From: Rhodanobacter sp. MP7CTX1
GTDB taxonomy: Bacteria; Pseudomonadota; Gammaproteobacteria; Xanthomonadales; Rhodanobacteraceae
Assembly (NCBI RefSeq): GCF_014205795.1
Contig: NZ_JACHCN010000007.1
Span: forward strand, 124,001 to 188,000
Direction: 5' to 3'
DNA: 64,000 nt
Shown here: in pieces, positions 9,255 through 18,276 of the stretch
How the letters are laid out: each line of letters opens with the position of its first letter
How positions within the stretch are numbered: position 1 is the first letter of the stretch
Translations under genes and position numbers: made by a program
The notes under the pieces: generated by a model
Databases searched by the model: none
Told to the model about the DNA's origin: nothing
Seen by the model: the letters and a program-made list of their open reading frames with translations, nothing else

Positions 9255-11185
9255 TCGTTGGCACCGCCGGCCATATCGACCACGGCAAGACTTCGCTGGT
9301 CAGGGCTTTGACCGGCGTCGACTGCGACCGCCTGAAAGAAGAAAAAGTCCGCGGTATTACCATCGATCTGGGCTTCGCCTTCCTGCCATGGGACGACAAC
9401 CTCACCCTCGGCTTCATTGACGTGCCCGGTCATGAGCGTTTCGTGCACACCATGGTGGCCGGTGCCAGCGGCATCGACATCGCCTTGTTGGTGGTGGCGG
9501 CCGACGATGGCGTGATGCCGCAGACGCTGGAGCATTTGGCGATCCTGGATTTGCTGGGCATCGGGCGAGGCTTGATCGCGCTCACCAAGGCTGACCTGGT
9601 AACGCCCGAACGGCTGGCCGAAGTGAGCACGCAGATCCGCGCAGTCACCGCGGGCACCGTGCTCGAAGACGCCGCTATCCTGCCGGTTTCCGCAACCACC
9701 GGTCTGGGCATCGACGCGTTGCGCGATAGGCTCGCCGCCGAGGCACGCACGCTGGGCGATCGCGCCGCCGACGGTCGCTTCCGCCTTGCTGTCGATCGTG
9801 TATTCATCCTGCCCGGCATCGGTGTAGTGGTGACCGGCACCTTGCTGTCCGGCGTGGTGCGCGTGAAGGACCAGGTCCTGCTCAGCCCTTCGGGGCTGAG
9901 CGCGCGAGTGCGCTCCCTGCATGCGCAGAACCAAGAGGTAGAAAGTGGAAGGGCGGGTGACCGCTGCGCACTCAACCTCGCCGGCGAGGGCATTGCCAAG
10001 GATGCGATCCATCGCGGTGACATGGTCGTCGATCCATTCCTGCACGCGCCAACCGACCGTATAGACGCACGCTTGCATCTCTTGCTCGGCGAACCCAAAC
10101 CCATCGGCCAATGGTTCTCGGCTCGACTGCACCATGGCGCCGTCGAGGTCGGCGCCCGTGTCATATTGCTCGAAGGCGAGCAATTGCTGCCCGGCTGCAC
10201 AGCCGACGTTCAACTGGTGCTGAGCCGGCCGATCGCCGCCGCTGCACTTGATCGCTTCGTGCTGCGCGACGTCTCTGCTCAGCGCACGATCGGCGGCGGC
10301 CAGTTTTTCGATCTGCGCGCGCCTTCGCGCCAGCGCCGCACCGTCGAGCGCGAGGCGGTACGCGCGGCGCTAGCCCTCGCCGATTCACAGGATGCCTTCG
10401 CCGCGTTGCTCGAGATACCTCCATTCGCTTGGGATCTCTCGGCCCTCGCGCGGGATCGGGCACTGTCCGCCGAGAAGCTCGCTGGCATCATCAGCGCGCT
10501 CTCGCCGGTGGTCTTTCACGTTGGCGAGGAACGCATCGCGGTCAGCCAGAAGCATTGGCAATCCTTGGTTACCAGTCTGATCGAGTGTCTTGAGAGCTTC
10601 CACGCGACGTATCCAGATTTGCAAGGCATGGGCCGGGAGAAACTGCGGTTGGCATTGCAACCCAGGCTGTCTGCTGCCGCCTTCGCGCTGGCACTTCACC
10701 ATGCGGACTTTGCTGGCCGTGTGGTGCGCGATGGGGCCTTTGTGCGGTTGGCCAGCCACTCACTGCAGTTGAGCCCGGAACGCGAGGCGTTATGGCAAAC
10801 GATCGCACCGCTGCTGGGCGGCGATGCCCGTTTTCGCCCGCCGCGAGTGCGCGACATCGCCGGGGTGCTTGCACGTTCGGAGCAGAACATCAGGCAGTTG
10901 ATGATATTCGCGGCGCGACTGGGCCTGGTCGACGAAGTGGCGCACGATCATTTCTTTCTGCGCACGACGATGCACGAGATGGTGCTGATCGTCGCCGACA
11001 TCGCCGCACAGGCGGCGGACGGCCGGTTTACCGCCGCACAGTTTCGCGATCGAATCGACAGCGGTCGAAAAGTAGCGATCCAGATACTAGAATTCTTCGA
11101 CCGGCAAGGCGTCACGCTCAATCGCGGCACCTTGCGCCGGATTCAGGCACGTTACCTCGACTTGTTCGAATCCACTCCGCGCTGA
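9251..11185 (+). CDS. selB: Selenocysteine-specific elongation factor SelB
   Basis: GTPase of 644 residues that carries Sec-tRNA(Sec) to the ribosome and binds the SECIS hairpin. The N-terminus shows G1 [11 protein letters not shown], a switch region [12 protein letters not shown]3 DVPGHE and G4 TKAD, followed by EF-Tu-like beta domains. The C-terminal third is made of the winged-helix repeats that recognise SECIS RNA (for example [15 protein letters not shown] and [11 protein letters not shown]). The length matches E. coli SelB (614) with modest insertions. It directly follows selA by a four-base overlap, and the tRNA-Sec gene starts 18 bases after its stop. Confidence 0.96.
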   Translation: MIVGTAGHIDHGKTSLVRALTGVDCDRLKEEKVRGITIDLGFAFLPWDDNLTLGFIDVPGHERFVHTMVAGASGIDIALLVVAADDGVMPQTLEHLAILDLLGIGRGLIALTKADLVTPERLAEVSTQIRAVTAGTVLEDAAILPVSATTGLGIDALRDRLAAEARTLGDRAADGRFRLAVDRVFILPGIGVVVTGTLLSGVVRVKDQVLLSPSGLSARVRSLHAQNQEVESGRAGDRCALNLAGEGIAKDAIHRGDMVVDPFLHAPTDRIDARLHLLLGEPKPIGQWFSARLHHGAVEVGARVILLEGEQLLPGCTADVQLVLSRPIAAAALDRFVLRDVSAQRTIGGGQFFDLRAPSRQRRTVEREAVRAALALADSQDAFAALLEIPPFAWDLSALARDRALSAEKLAGIISALSPVVFHVGEERIAVSQKHWQSLVTSLIECLESFHATYPDLQGMGREKLRLALQPRLSAAAFALALHHADFAGRVVRDGAFVRLASHSLQLSPEREALWQTIAPLLGGDARFRPPRVRDIAGVLARSEQNIRQLMIFAARLGLVDEVAHDHFFLRTTMHEMVLIVADIAAQAADGRFTAAQFRDRIDSGRKVAIQILEFFDRQGVTLNRGTLRRIQARYLDLFESTPR

Positions 11186-11186
11186 A

Positions 11187-11216
11187 TGGAAGAGAATCGT
11201 TTTGGAAGAGAATCGT
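11187..11216 (+). repeat. 14-base tandem repeat covering the selC 5' end
   Basis: TGGAAGAGAATCGT occurs at 11187-11200 and again at 11203-11216, separated by two T residues. The second copy is the first 13 bases of the mature tRNA-Sec plus the preceding T. The first copy lies just after the selB stop codon. Confidence 0.9.
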
Positions 11217-11300
11217 CTCCGGTGGGGCGTCCGGACTTCAAATCCGGGTGAGGCAGATAAGACTGTCTCGGGTGGGTTCGACTCCCATTCTCTTCCGCCA
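11204..11300 (+). tRNA. selC: tRNA-Sec (anticodon TCA)
   Basis: 97-base tRNA with the unusual selenocysteine layout. The eight-pair acceptor stem GGAAGAGA pairs with TCTCTTCC, followed by G73 and an encoded CCA. The D stem is six pairs (CGTCTC/GGGGCG, with G-U pairs). The anticodon loop CTTCAAA carries TCA at 11238-11240, complementary to UGA. The long variable arm is GAGGCAG/CTGTCTC, and the T loop TTCGACT sits on a five-pair stem. The sequence is very close to E. coli selC in the D and anticodon regions. It lies immediately after selB, convergent with selD. Confidence 0.97.
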
Positions 11301-11317
11301 CGTCACTGGCGGCTTTG

Positions 11318-12358
11318 TCAGATGACCTCGATGCCTGGAGCGCCCGCCGTTACCGCGCCGATGACGCTCGCGCGGGGATAGCCTGCGGCTTCGATCATCG
11401 CCCGAATCGCCTCGGCCCGTTCCGCTTTGCATGCGACCAGCAAGCCGCCAGACGTCTGTGGATCGGTCAACAAGTCGCGGCGCCATGGAGGGAGGTCAGC
11501 GGGCAGGGCAATGCCATCGCTGTAGCTGTTCCAGTTTCGCTTGGACGCGCCCGTGACGTAACCAGCTTGGGCCAAAGCCTCAGCCTGGGAAAAAAAGGGA
11601 ACGCGTACCTGTTCAATCCTGAGTCGCAGACCACTGCCGCGAGCCAACTCCAGGCCGTGCCCCAACAGGCCAAAACCGGTGACATCCGTAATCGCATGCA
11701 CGTCCTCATCCTTGGCCAGCTCGTGGCCGATGCGGTTGAGCTGCGTTGTCGAGGCCAGCATCTCCGCATACGCATTCGCCGGTAGGGCCTGCTTCTTGAA
11801 TGCCGCCGAATAGATGCCTACACCGATGCCCTTGGTCAGGATCAGCGCGTCACCTGCTTGCGCCGTGGAGTTGCGGCGTACATCGGCGGGCGCGCAAAGC
11901 CCGATCACTGCGAGACCATAGATCGGCTCGGCCGAATCAATCGAATGGCCGCCGGCAACGGGAATCCCCGCCTGCGCACAGACCGCTTCGCCCCCGGCAA
12001 GGATCGCGCGCACCGTCTCCACGTCCAGTTTGTCCAGCGGCATCCCCAGGATCGCCAGGGCCATGATCGGCTTGCCGCCCATGGCGTACACGTCTGACAG
12101 CGCATTGGCCGCGGCAATGCAGCCGAAATCATAAGGATCGTCGACCACCGGCATGAAGAAGTCAGTCGTAGCGATCAGGCAGGTGCGCTCATCCACCTGC
12201 CACACGGCCGCATCGTCGCTGGACTCTGTACCAACCAATAGCTGCGCGAATGGCATCGCTGCCGGCTTGTTGGCGAGCAATTGCTGCAGCACGGAGGGCG
12301 CGAGCTTGCAGCCACAACCTCCACCGTGGGCGAGGTCGGTCAAACGAACGGAGGTCAT
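11318..12358 (-). CDS. selD: Selenide, water dikinase (selenophosphate synthetase)
   Basis: Makes selenophosphate from selenide and ATP, the selenium donor for SelA. The 346-residue protein starts at the ATG at 12358, giving [18 protein letters not shown]; a longer upstream frame exists but lacks family similarity. The catalytic Cys17 and Lys (GGCGCKLAP) are present as ordinary cysteine, not selenocysteine. Other family motifs include the nucleotide-binding [12 protein letters not shown] and the downstream [12 protein letters not shown] and DPQTSGGLL. It is encoded opposite to selAB-selC and ends 18 bases from the tRNA 3' end, so it needs its own promoter upstream of 12358. Confidence 0.96.
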   Translation of the reverse strand: MTSVRLTDLAHGGGCGCKLAPSVLQQLLANKPAAMPFAQLLVGTESSDDAAVWQVDERTCLIATTDFFMPVVDDPYDFGCIAAANALSDVYAMGGKPIMALAILGMPLDKLDVETVRAILAGGEAVCAQAGIPVAGGHSIDSAEPIYGLAVIGLCAPADVRRNSTAQAGDALILTKGIGVGIYSAAFKKQALPANAYAEMLASTTQLNRIGHELAKDEDVHAITDVTGFGLLGHGLELARGSGLRLRIEQVRVPFFSQAEALAQAGYVTGASKRNWNSYSDGIALPADLPPWRRDLLTDPQTSGGLLVACKAERAEAIRAMIEAAGYPRASVIGAVTAGAPGIEVI

Positions 12359-12574
12359 ATCAGATCCTGCGAAAGTCCCGATAGAGCAGCGGCCAGTTCC
12401 GCGCAGCATAGCGGCAAGACCGCGGGATTGAGTAAAAGGGGACGGGTGGTTGACGAGACTTTACTTGCTCCGTTCCGGCCTCGTTCCCGCTCAATCACTA
12501 AGCCACTTGATGTCGCTTGCACCATCCACGTGCCACACCCATCACCGTGCATGGATGGCTACATCCGCCCGTGC

Positions 12575-14272
12575 TCACGGTTTCTGGTAGCTCACGCGCC
12601 AGATGCTGTTTGAGCCGTCGTCACTCACGAGCAGCGAACCATCGCTGGCCGCGGTGATACCGACGGGGCGCCCCCACACCTGACCGCTGGGCAGCACGAA
12701 ACCGGTGAGGAAGTCCTGATACTCGCCGGTAGCGCGGTTGCTGTCGTGACGTGGGACGCGTATCACTTCGTAGCCTACGCGCGCTGAACGGTTCCATGAG
12801 CCGTGCTCTGACGCGAAGATGTCGCCGTGATATTCCGCTGGGAATTGCTCGCCCGTATAGAACATGAGCTGCAGCGACGCATTGTGGGGATTAAGCAGCA
12901 CGTCGGGCACGATCGCCTTGCTCGCCAATTCCGGATGCTTGTCGGCGTGGCGTGGATCCTGGTGAGCGCCCATGTACCACCAGGGCCAGCCATAGAAGCC
13001 GCCTTCTTGCACATGCGTGATGTAGTCGGGCACGAGGTTGTCGCCGAGTCCGTCGCGCTCGTTCACCGAGCACCAGAGCTCGCCGGTTTTCGGATCGATG
13101 GCTAAGCCAACAGCGTTGCGTATCCCATAGGCGTACACCTGCATGTCGGAGCCATCCGGGCGAAACACCAGAATATCGGCACGATTTTTCTCTCCCGGTG
13201 TCGTATCGGGATCGTCGACGTTGGAAGCGGAGCCCACCGACACGTACATGCGCTTGCCATCGGGAGAGAAGCTTACGTCGCGCGTGGAGTGTCCATCGTT
13301 GCTATGTGGCAGGTCGGCGACGTGCTCTGGTTTCGCTTCCGCCTGCAGATCGCCATTCTTGTAGGGAATGCGCACAACCTGGTCGGTATTGCCGATATAG
13401 ATCCACTGCGGGTACGGCCCTGCTGGATAGAAAGCGATGCCGAACGGCTTGTTGAGGCCGCTGGCGAAGACGTGGGTTTCCTTGGGACGGCCATCGGCTG
13501 TCATGCCACGGAACATGGTGATGCGTCCTGCACGCGTTTCCGCCACGAAGACATCGCCATTGGGTGCGGTACGCAGCAATCGCGGGTTCTCTAGACCGTT
13601 GGCAAACAGTTCCACCTTGAAGCCGGGCGGTGCCTTGGGCCATGCATCGGGGGGACGCGCCACGAGTTGCGGAGCATTGCCGGCGGACGCCGTGGCGTAA
13701 GGCGCGGGTAGATCGGCCACAACGATTTTGCGGCTGGTGCCGGGCGATTCGTAGCGGAAATCGGTGAACGGTGCCTTGGGCTTCGGCCAATTCCCGGGTG
13801 TCATGGACGCGGTTGCCGCTGGAGCAGCTGGGGTGCTGGACGCGGCACCTAGCGATTGTACGAAGCTCACCAGATTCCAGCGTTGTTGCTCGGGCAGGGT
13901 GTTCCAGGCGGGCATGCCGTCGTTGATGTCGCCCTTGCTGATAAACCAGAAGAGGGCACCAGGGGAGGCGTGCTTGACCTTGGCGCCCGTCAGGGCCGGC
14001 ACATTGCCAGTACCCTGTGCGGATGCGCCGTGGCACGCCGCGCAATGCGTGGCATAAAGCGCCCTGCCTGCATTGACCGCGTTTGCCTGAGTGGCGAAAG
14101 GGTTGTGAACGTCGTCGACGGACAAGGGTGCGTGATGAAAGCGTGAGGTGTCGTCCTGTGCGAGTGCATGCAAGGGAAAGCCTCCACCGGTGACTGCACC
14201 AAGCACAGCCATGCAGGTCGTGAGCTTTGCGGCAGGGAAGCGTCGGATCAATACGTACGAGAGGCGATTCAT
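12575..14272 (-). CDS. Cytochrome c / PQQ-type sorbosone dehydrogenase fusion
   Basis: Secreted 565-residue redox protein. After a signal peptide (AVTGGGFPLHALAQ near residue 39) comes a class I cytochrome c domain with the heme motif CAACH (residues about 73-77) and a downstream Met (NDGMPAW). After a Pro/Ala linker follows a beta-propeller of the L-sorbosone/glucose dehydrogenase family (NPRLLRTAPNGDVFVAETRAGRI, KPFGIAFYP, NAVGLAIDP, FASEHGSWNRS). It probably oxidises a sugar or aldose derivative in the periplasm and passes electrons through its own heme to the respiratory chain. PQQ use is inferred from the family. No pqq genes lie in the window. It is monocistronic. Confidence 0.85.
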   Translation of the reverse strand: MNRLSYVLIRRFPAAKLTTCMAVLGAVTGGGFPLHALAQDDTSRFHHAPLSVDDVHNPFATQANAVNAGRALYATHCAACHGASAQGTGNVPALTGAKVKHASPGALFWFISKGDINDGMPAWNTLPEQQRWNLVSFVQSLGAASSTPAAPAATASMTPGNWPKPKAPFTDFRYESPGTSRKIVVADLPAPYATASAGNAPQLVARPPDAWPKAPPGFKVELFANGLENPRLLRTAPNGDVFVAETRAGRITMFRGMTADGRPKETHVFASGLNKPFGIAFYPAGPYPQWIYIGNTDQVVRIPYKNGDLQAEAKPEHVADLPHSNDGHSTRDVSFSPDGKRMYVSVGSASNVDDPDTTPGEKNRADILVFRPDGSDMQVYAYGIRNAVGLAIDPKTGELWCSVNERDGLGDNLVPDYITHVQEGGFYGWPWWYMGAHQDPRHADKHPELASKAIVPDVLLNPHNASLQLMFYTGEQFPAEYHGDIFASEHGSWNRSARVGYEVIRVPRHDSNRATGEYQDFLTGFVLPSGQVWGRPVGITAASDGSLLVSDDGSNSIWRVSYQKP

Positions 14273-14644
14273 GTCGTTCTTCTCTGGACATTCATGGGTG
14301 TGGCGTACGTTACACCTTGCCCGCAGCGGAGACCTTCGGATCAGGCATTAGGCAAAGTCGGACCGCTGCCGGCGCCGCTGCAATATCAATTGTTCATATT
14401 GATAGGCTGTGAGGTATTTGGTTGGTCGACGCGAAAAAGTGAGTCGGTAAAAAGGGTGATTTGAAAAAAGTGCAAGGTTGCGGGCTTTCCGTGCGGGGGG
14501 CTGGTCGGATTGGAGAAAAGCCCGCAACATGCCAGCCCTCGCAGCAGATCGTCTCAATACCCTTGTTCGGTGACGAGGCGAAGTGGGCAGCGGGCTTCTG
14601 AAAAGCGTCAGACTCCATTATTTCAAGAATGACATCGTCAGAGT
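14273..14644. promoter_or_regulatory. Intergenic region with AT-rich palindrome ATCAAT-N7-ATTGAT
   Basis: No gene is visible in these 372 bases. They precede the leftward sorbosone-dehydrogenase-type gene and should contain its promoter. An inverted repeat ATCAAT TGTTCAT ATTGAT at 14385-14403 lies about 110 bases upstream of that gene and stands out in the GC-rich surroundings; it could be an operator. This is a by-eye observation with no matched regulator. Confidence 0.4.
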
Positions 14645-15415
14645 TCAAGTTGGCAGCGTTACGCCTGAAATTTCAGCGCAAATGGCCAGAAGGCGATTTT
14701 GCAACACCGTGTCATGGGCCTGTGGGTTCGGCTTCATCCGCTTGAGGTGATAGAAGTATTTCCCTGTGACTCGCGCCTCAGGATTGTCGTTTGCTGCTAG
14801 CCAAGCCTGGGTGCGGTGCGCTTCGTCGATGTCGTCAGGCGCACCAGGTCCGCCCATCTGGGTCGGCACCCAGCCTGGCTCTAAGGCATTCGAAAGAACA
14901 TGCGTCCAGCGCCGTGCGACAGCGAAGGCAAGCATCACATCGTGGAGCTTGCTTTCGGCATAGGCGGAAGAGCCATTCCAGCGACGCTGCCTCCAGAGGA
15001 TGTCGTCCAGCTGAGCATCGACATGATGATGCATGCCAGAGCCGAGATAGACGAGGCGTTTCGGACGCTCAATCAATGCAGTGAGTAGGTAGGCTGATAA
15101 GGTGTTGACCGCGAAGACATGCGGCAAGCCATCGGAGGTCATGCAGTATCCCTCACGGTACCCCACGGCCGCGTTGTGGATGACCGCATCGAAGCGCCCG
15201 AGTGCGTTGACTTGCGTTGCAACGTCCGTCGCGCCTGCCATGGTTTCAAGGTCACCGATGACGATGGCCTCTGCCTCAGGCAGGGAACATGCAGCATCCT
15301 CGGCGCGATTGGCATTGCGCGCGTGGATGACGACCTTGTGGCCTTCGCCTGAAAGCAGTTCGGCCGTCATCAAGCCAAGGCCGGTTGACGAACCTGAAAT
15401 AAAGATGCGCGACAT
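14645..15415 (-). CDS. Short-chain dehydrogenase/reductase (SDR)
   Basis: NAD(P)-dependent oxidoreductase of 256 residues with a Rossmann fold. The cofactor motif is ISGSSTGLGLMTA near the N-terminus, a basic residue follows beta-2 (HARN, suggesting NADP), the NNAG-equivalent reads HNAAVG, and the catalytic Tyr-Lys pair is in SAYAESKLHD. The ATG at 15415 (MSRIFISG) is the sensible start. It is the last gene of a leftward operon with an MFS transporter and an amidohydrolase. The substrate is unknown. Confidence 0.82.
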   Translation of the reverse strand: MSRIFISGSSTGLGLMTAELLSGEGHKVVIHARNANRAEDAACSLPEAEAIVIGDLETMAGATDVATQVNALGRFDAVIHNAAVGYREGYCMTSDGLPHVFAVNTLSAYLLTALIERPKRLVYLGSGMHHHVDAQLDDILWRQRRWNGSSAYAESKLHDVMLAFAVARRWTHVLSNALEPGWVPTQMGGPGAPDDIDEAHRTQAWLAANDNPEARVTGKYFYHLKRMKPNPQAHDTVLQNRLLAICAEISGVTLPT

Positions 15416-15475
15416 GTTTGTTTCTCCTGGGACCGACACCAGCTAGCGGTGGCTTGCTGGCCCGGCATTAATGTT

Positions 15476-16675
15476 TCAACGTTGCGGCGTGCGAGCGGTG
15501 AGCACGAGCCCCGCGCCAGTCAGCGCGCAGGCCGCACCGAAGAGATAGACGGCGGCATAACCGAAATGTCCGGCGACGATGCCCGCCGTAGGACCGGATA
15601 TCCCATAAGCGATGTCGAGAAAGGCGACGAAAGCGCCCATGGCGCTGCCACGATTGGCCGGCAGCACTCGCTTGAGCGTTTCCACGCCAAGCGCCGGAAA
15701 TACGAGGGCGCAGCCGAGGCCAGTGACTAGCGCTCCGGCGAGGGCGACGACTTCATAAGGAGCAATCCACAGCATGGTCTGACCGATCATCTCGACGACC
15801 AACGACCAGAACGCGACACGATAGCCGCTCATTTTGTCCGGCAAGTGCCCGAGTACGAGGCGCACGAAAATGAAGCCGATGCCGAAAGCCGTCATGACCC
15901 AACCAGCATTGCTCCAGGTTCGCGCCGCGAAATAAAGGGATGCGAAGGCGGTGAGACCCGACAAGCCAACGCCCTGGAGCATGAGGCCCAACCCTTCTCG
16001 CCAGATCTGGCCGACAACCCGATAGAACGGCAGGCGCTGGCCAGCCGAGCTTGAATAGGATCGCTCGCGAAACGCAATCACTGCAGCGGTGAGCGGCGCG
16101 ACGATACATGCAATCATCGCAGTTTGAAGCCCATAGTTTTGATACAGCGCCATGCCGATCGGTGCACCGATAGCGAGCGCCGCAAACATCGCGATGCCGG
16201 TCCAGGACATGGACATCCCGGCGCGCTGGGGACCCACCGATGCGATCGACCAGGAGACGCATCCGGTGACGAACTGACTCTCGCCGAACCCAGCGACCAG
16301 ACGTCCAACGATGACCACGGCAAGACTGGTCGCCGGCGACAGACCCCGCATCGCTGCAATGAGATAAAGAAGCCCGCCGAGTGCGCACACTACCGCGCCC
16401 TGGAGAGCGGATCGCTTGCCGCCGTAGTGATCGGTCAGTCGACCGGCATAACCCCGCGTCAGTACGGCAGCGAGGAACTGGATGCCGATGACGAGCCCGA
16501 CGATGAAATTACTGAAGTCGAGCTTCTCGTGAATGAAAAGCGGCATGACCGGCAACGGTAGACCGACAGATAGATAGCCACAGAACAATGCAGCAATGAT
16601 GCCGGGTGCGGGGCGAGACAGATGAGTCGGCGCTCCCTGAGGCCGGCTCATATCAGTTAAAGCGGGCGCTGACAT
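15476..16675 (-). CDS. MFS transporter (YfcJ/YhhS-like)
   Basis: Twelve-helix major facilitator protein of 399 residues. The frame contains repeated hydrophobic helices and the loop 2-3 motif GRLTDHYGGKR, with a second-half counterpart near GHLPDKMSGYR. ATG 16675 is preferred over the upstream GTG because GGAGG lies five bases before it. It is similar to arabinose/other-sugar or drug efflux MFS proteins of the YfcJ type. It lies between an amidohydrolase and an SDR gene in one operon, so it may export or import the compound those enzymes handle. Confidence 0.8.
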   Translation of the reverse strand: MSAPALTDMSRPQGAPTHLSRPAPGIIAALFCGYLSVGLPLPVMPLFIHEKLDFSNFIVGLVIGIQFLAAVLTRGYAGRLTDHYGGKRSALQGAVVCALGGLLYLIAAMRGLSPATSLAVVIVGRLVAGFGESQFVTGCVSWSIASVGPQRAGMSMSWTGIAMFAALAIGAPIGMALYQNYGLQTAMIACIVAPLTAAVIAFRERSYSSSAGQRLPFYRVVGQIWREGLGLMLQGVGLSGLTAFASLYFAARTWSNAGWVMTAFGIGFIFVRLVLGHLPDKMSGYRVAFWSLVVEMIGQTMLWIAPYEVVALAGALVTGLGCALVFPALGVETLKRVLPANRGSAMGAFVAFLDIAYGISGPTAGIVAGHFGYAAVYLFGAACALTGAGLVLTARTPQR

Positions 16676-16743
16676 AACAGCCTCCACGATCTCGGTTGAT
16701 GAAGATCGAGGCGTCGCCAGTTTCCTTGGGCGACGCCTTCGAA

Positions 16744-18096
16744 TCAGGCCGGAACTTCACTGTTCAAGGCGGACGTACGCAAGAGCTCGGGGCGATACCC
16801 ACTCGCTTTGAGCAAATAGTTCCGGGAAGCAACGACATCAGCCGACAGTTGCGCCAGATCGACGCCCACCAACTTGCCTGCACGCTTACGGATCTTGCCT
16901 GCGACCATCACGGTGTCGACGTCCGAGCGCTCGACGGCTTGTACGACGGTGCCGATCGCGTTCGTGGCCGGGAATACCGCAGCACCGTCCGTTCGAATCA
17001 TGATGATGTCGGCCTGTTTGCCGGGTGTCAGCGTGCCGATCGAGCCTTCAAGACCCGCGGCCCGTGCGCCATTGACCGTTGCCGCTTCCAGCACCGCATT
17101 CACCGAGATCGGAGCCGGCACGTTGGCCTCCTCGCGGAAGCGTCGATAACGCATGGCCGAGCGCTGCTGTCCGAAAAGAGCGTGCATTTCGCCGAACAGA
17201 TCGCTGCCGAAGGCAGTGTCCAGATCAATGCCAAGCGCAGGCCTCAGGCCGTAGTCGATGGCCTTCTGATAAGCGAATGTCTCGTCATCGAAGCCAAACA
17301 GCGCATCCGAACGTGGATTGACGGTGATGTTGACGCCCGCTTCTGCGAACAGCTTCCATGTCTCTTCCGGTACGCGCGTGCAATGGTTGAAGATGTTGTG
17401 CGGACCAAGCACGCCAGGTCGTGCGAACTCCGGTGAAAGCTTGGCAAGGTCACCGATGAACTCGCTCAGAATGCGCATGTCGAGTTCGCGCGCGACCTTC
17501 CACCAGTCGAGATTGAATTGCCCGAACAAGCCAACCCGGACGAGACCATCACCATAGTTCCAATTCAGTGCGAGACGTTCGAGATCGTGCGGCAAGTGCG
17601 CCGTCGAGGCCTGCTTGTCCATGGCGGCGCCCACCATATGCAACGCTCGGATGCCCGCGTTCTCAAGCGCATCCAGGGCCGCGTCAGTGTGCTCGGGGGT
17701 GCGCGAACTGTGGCAGGCGTCGATGATGGTGGTGATGCCTGCGTCGAGGGACGCGGTGGCCGTCAGCTTCGTGCTCAGATACATGTCCAGCGGGCGGTAG
17801 TGCGCGCCCAGCTTCTCGGCAACGACGTCGATGTAAGCGAAGAGATCATCAACGTCGGGCATGAGCCGACGCATCACGCCGAGCCATGCATGATGATGCG
17901 CATCGATCAGGCCCGGAAGGACAATACTGCCCGACGCTTCAATGATCTCCGCATCGTCGGCTCGAATGTCAGGGCCAATGGCTGCGATGCGGTCTCCATG
18001 GACCAGGACGTCGCCGATTGCCAGGTTGGAAACCTTGGCATCCATCGTCAGGATGGTGCCGCCTTTGAAAAGGGTAGTGCGTGCTGGACCAGACAT
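16744..18096 (-). CDS. Amidohydrolase-family metal-dependent hydrolase
   Basis: Cytosolic hydrolase of 450 residues from the cytosine deaminase / TrzA-AtzA branch of the amidohydrolase superfamily. It begins with the beta-sandwich segment KGGTILTMDAKVSNLAIGDV. The metal site HxH appears as LIDAHHHAWLG, the central His in FNHCTRV, and the final Asp in ALGIDLDTAFGSD; the C-terminal TPGKQADIIMI is typical. It is the first gene of an operon running to the MFS and SDR genes and is divergent from a LysR regulator. The substrate is unknown; a deamination or amide-type hydrolysis is likely. Confidence 0.84.
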   Translation of the reverse strand: MSGPARTTLFKGGTILTMDAKVSNLAIGDVLVHGDRIAAIGPDIRADDAEIIEASGSIVLPGLIDAHHHAWLGVMRRLMPDVDDLFAYIDVVAEKLGAHYRPLDMYLSTKLTATASLDAGITTIIDACHSSRTPEHTDAALDALENAGIRALHMVGAAMDKQASTAHLPHDLERLALNWNYGDGLVRVGLFGQFNLDWWKVARELDMRILSEFIGDLAKLSPEFARPGVLGPHNIFNHCTRVPEETWKLFAEAGVNITVNPRSDALFGFDDETFAYQKAIDYGLRPALGIDLDTAFGSDLFGEMHALFGQQRSAMRYRRFREEANVPAPISVNAVLEAATVNGARAAGLEGSIGTLTPGKQADIIMIRTDGAAVFPATNAIGTVVQAVERSDVDTVMVAGKIRKRAGKLVGVDLAQLSADVVASRNYLLKASGYRPELLRTSALNSEVPA

Positions 18097-18215
18097 AGGA
18101 AGGTCTCCCCTTTGTCGATGAGTGAATCAATCAATGCGCCGTAGCGGTAACGGCCTGGAGTCCTTGTCAGTCCTCCCCCTGGCGTACCGTTGGGCGCAAA
18201 GATAGGATGTGGCTC

Positions 18216-18230
18216 ATCTTTGATAAAGAT
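18216..18230. promoter_or_regulatory. LysR-type operator palindrome (T-N11-A)
   Basis: ATCTTTGATAAAGAT is a perfect 15-base palindrome with T at 18217 and A at 18229, which fits the T-N11-A rule for LysR-type regulators. It lies in the intergenic space between the divergent amidohydrolase operon and lysR, 46 bases before the lysR start, where such a regulator would bind its own and its target promoter. Confidence 0.7.
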
Positions 18231-18276
18231 AGAGTCACTCAAATTATTTTTGCTTAAAATCACAAATGGAGGCGCC

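Noticed and set aside
9002-10213. 403-codon open frame on the minus strand
   Set aside because: It is antisense to the end of selA and the GTPase part of selB, both of which carry full family motifs.
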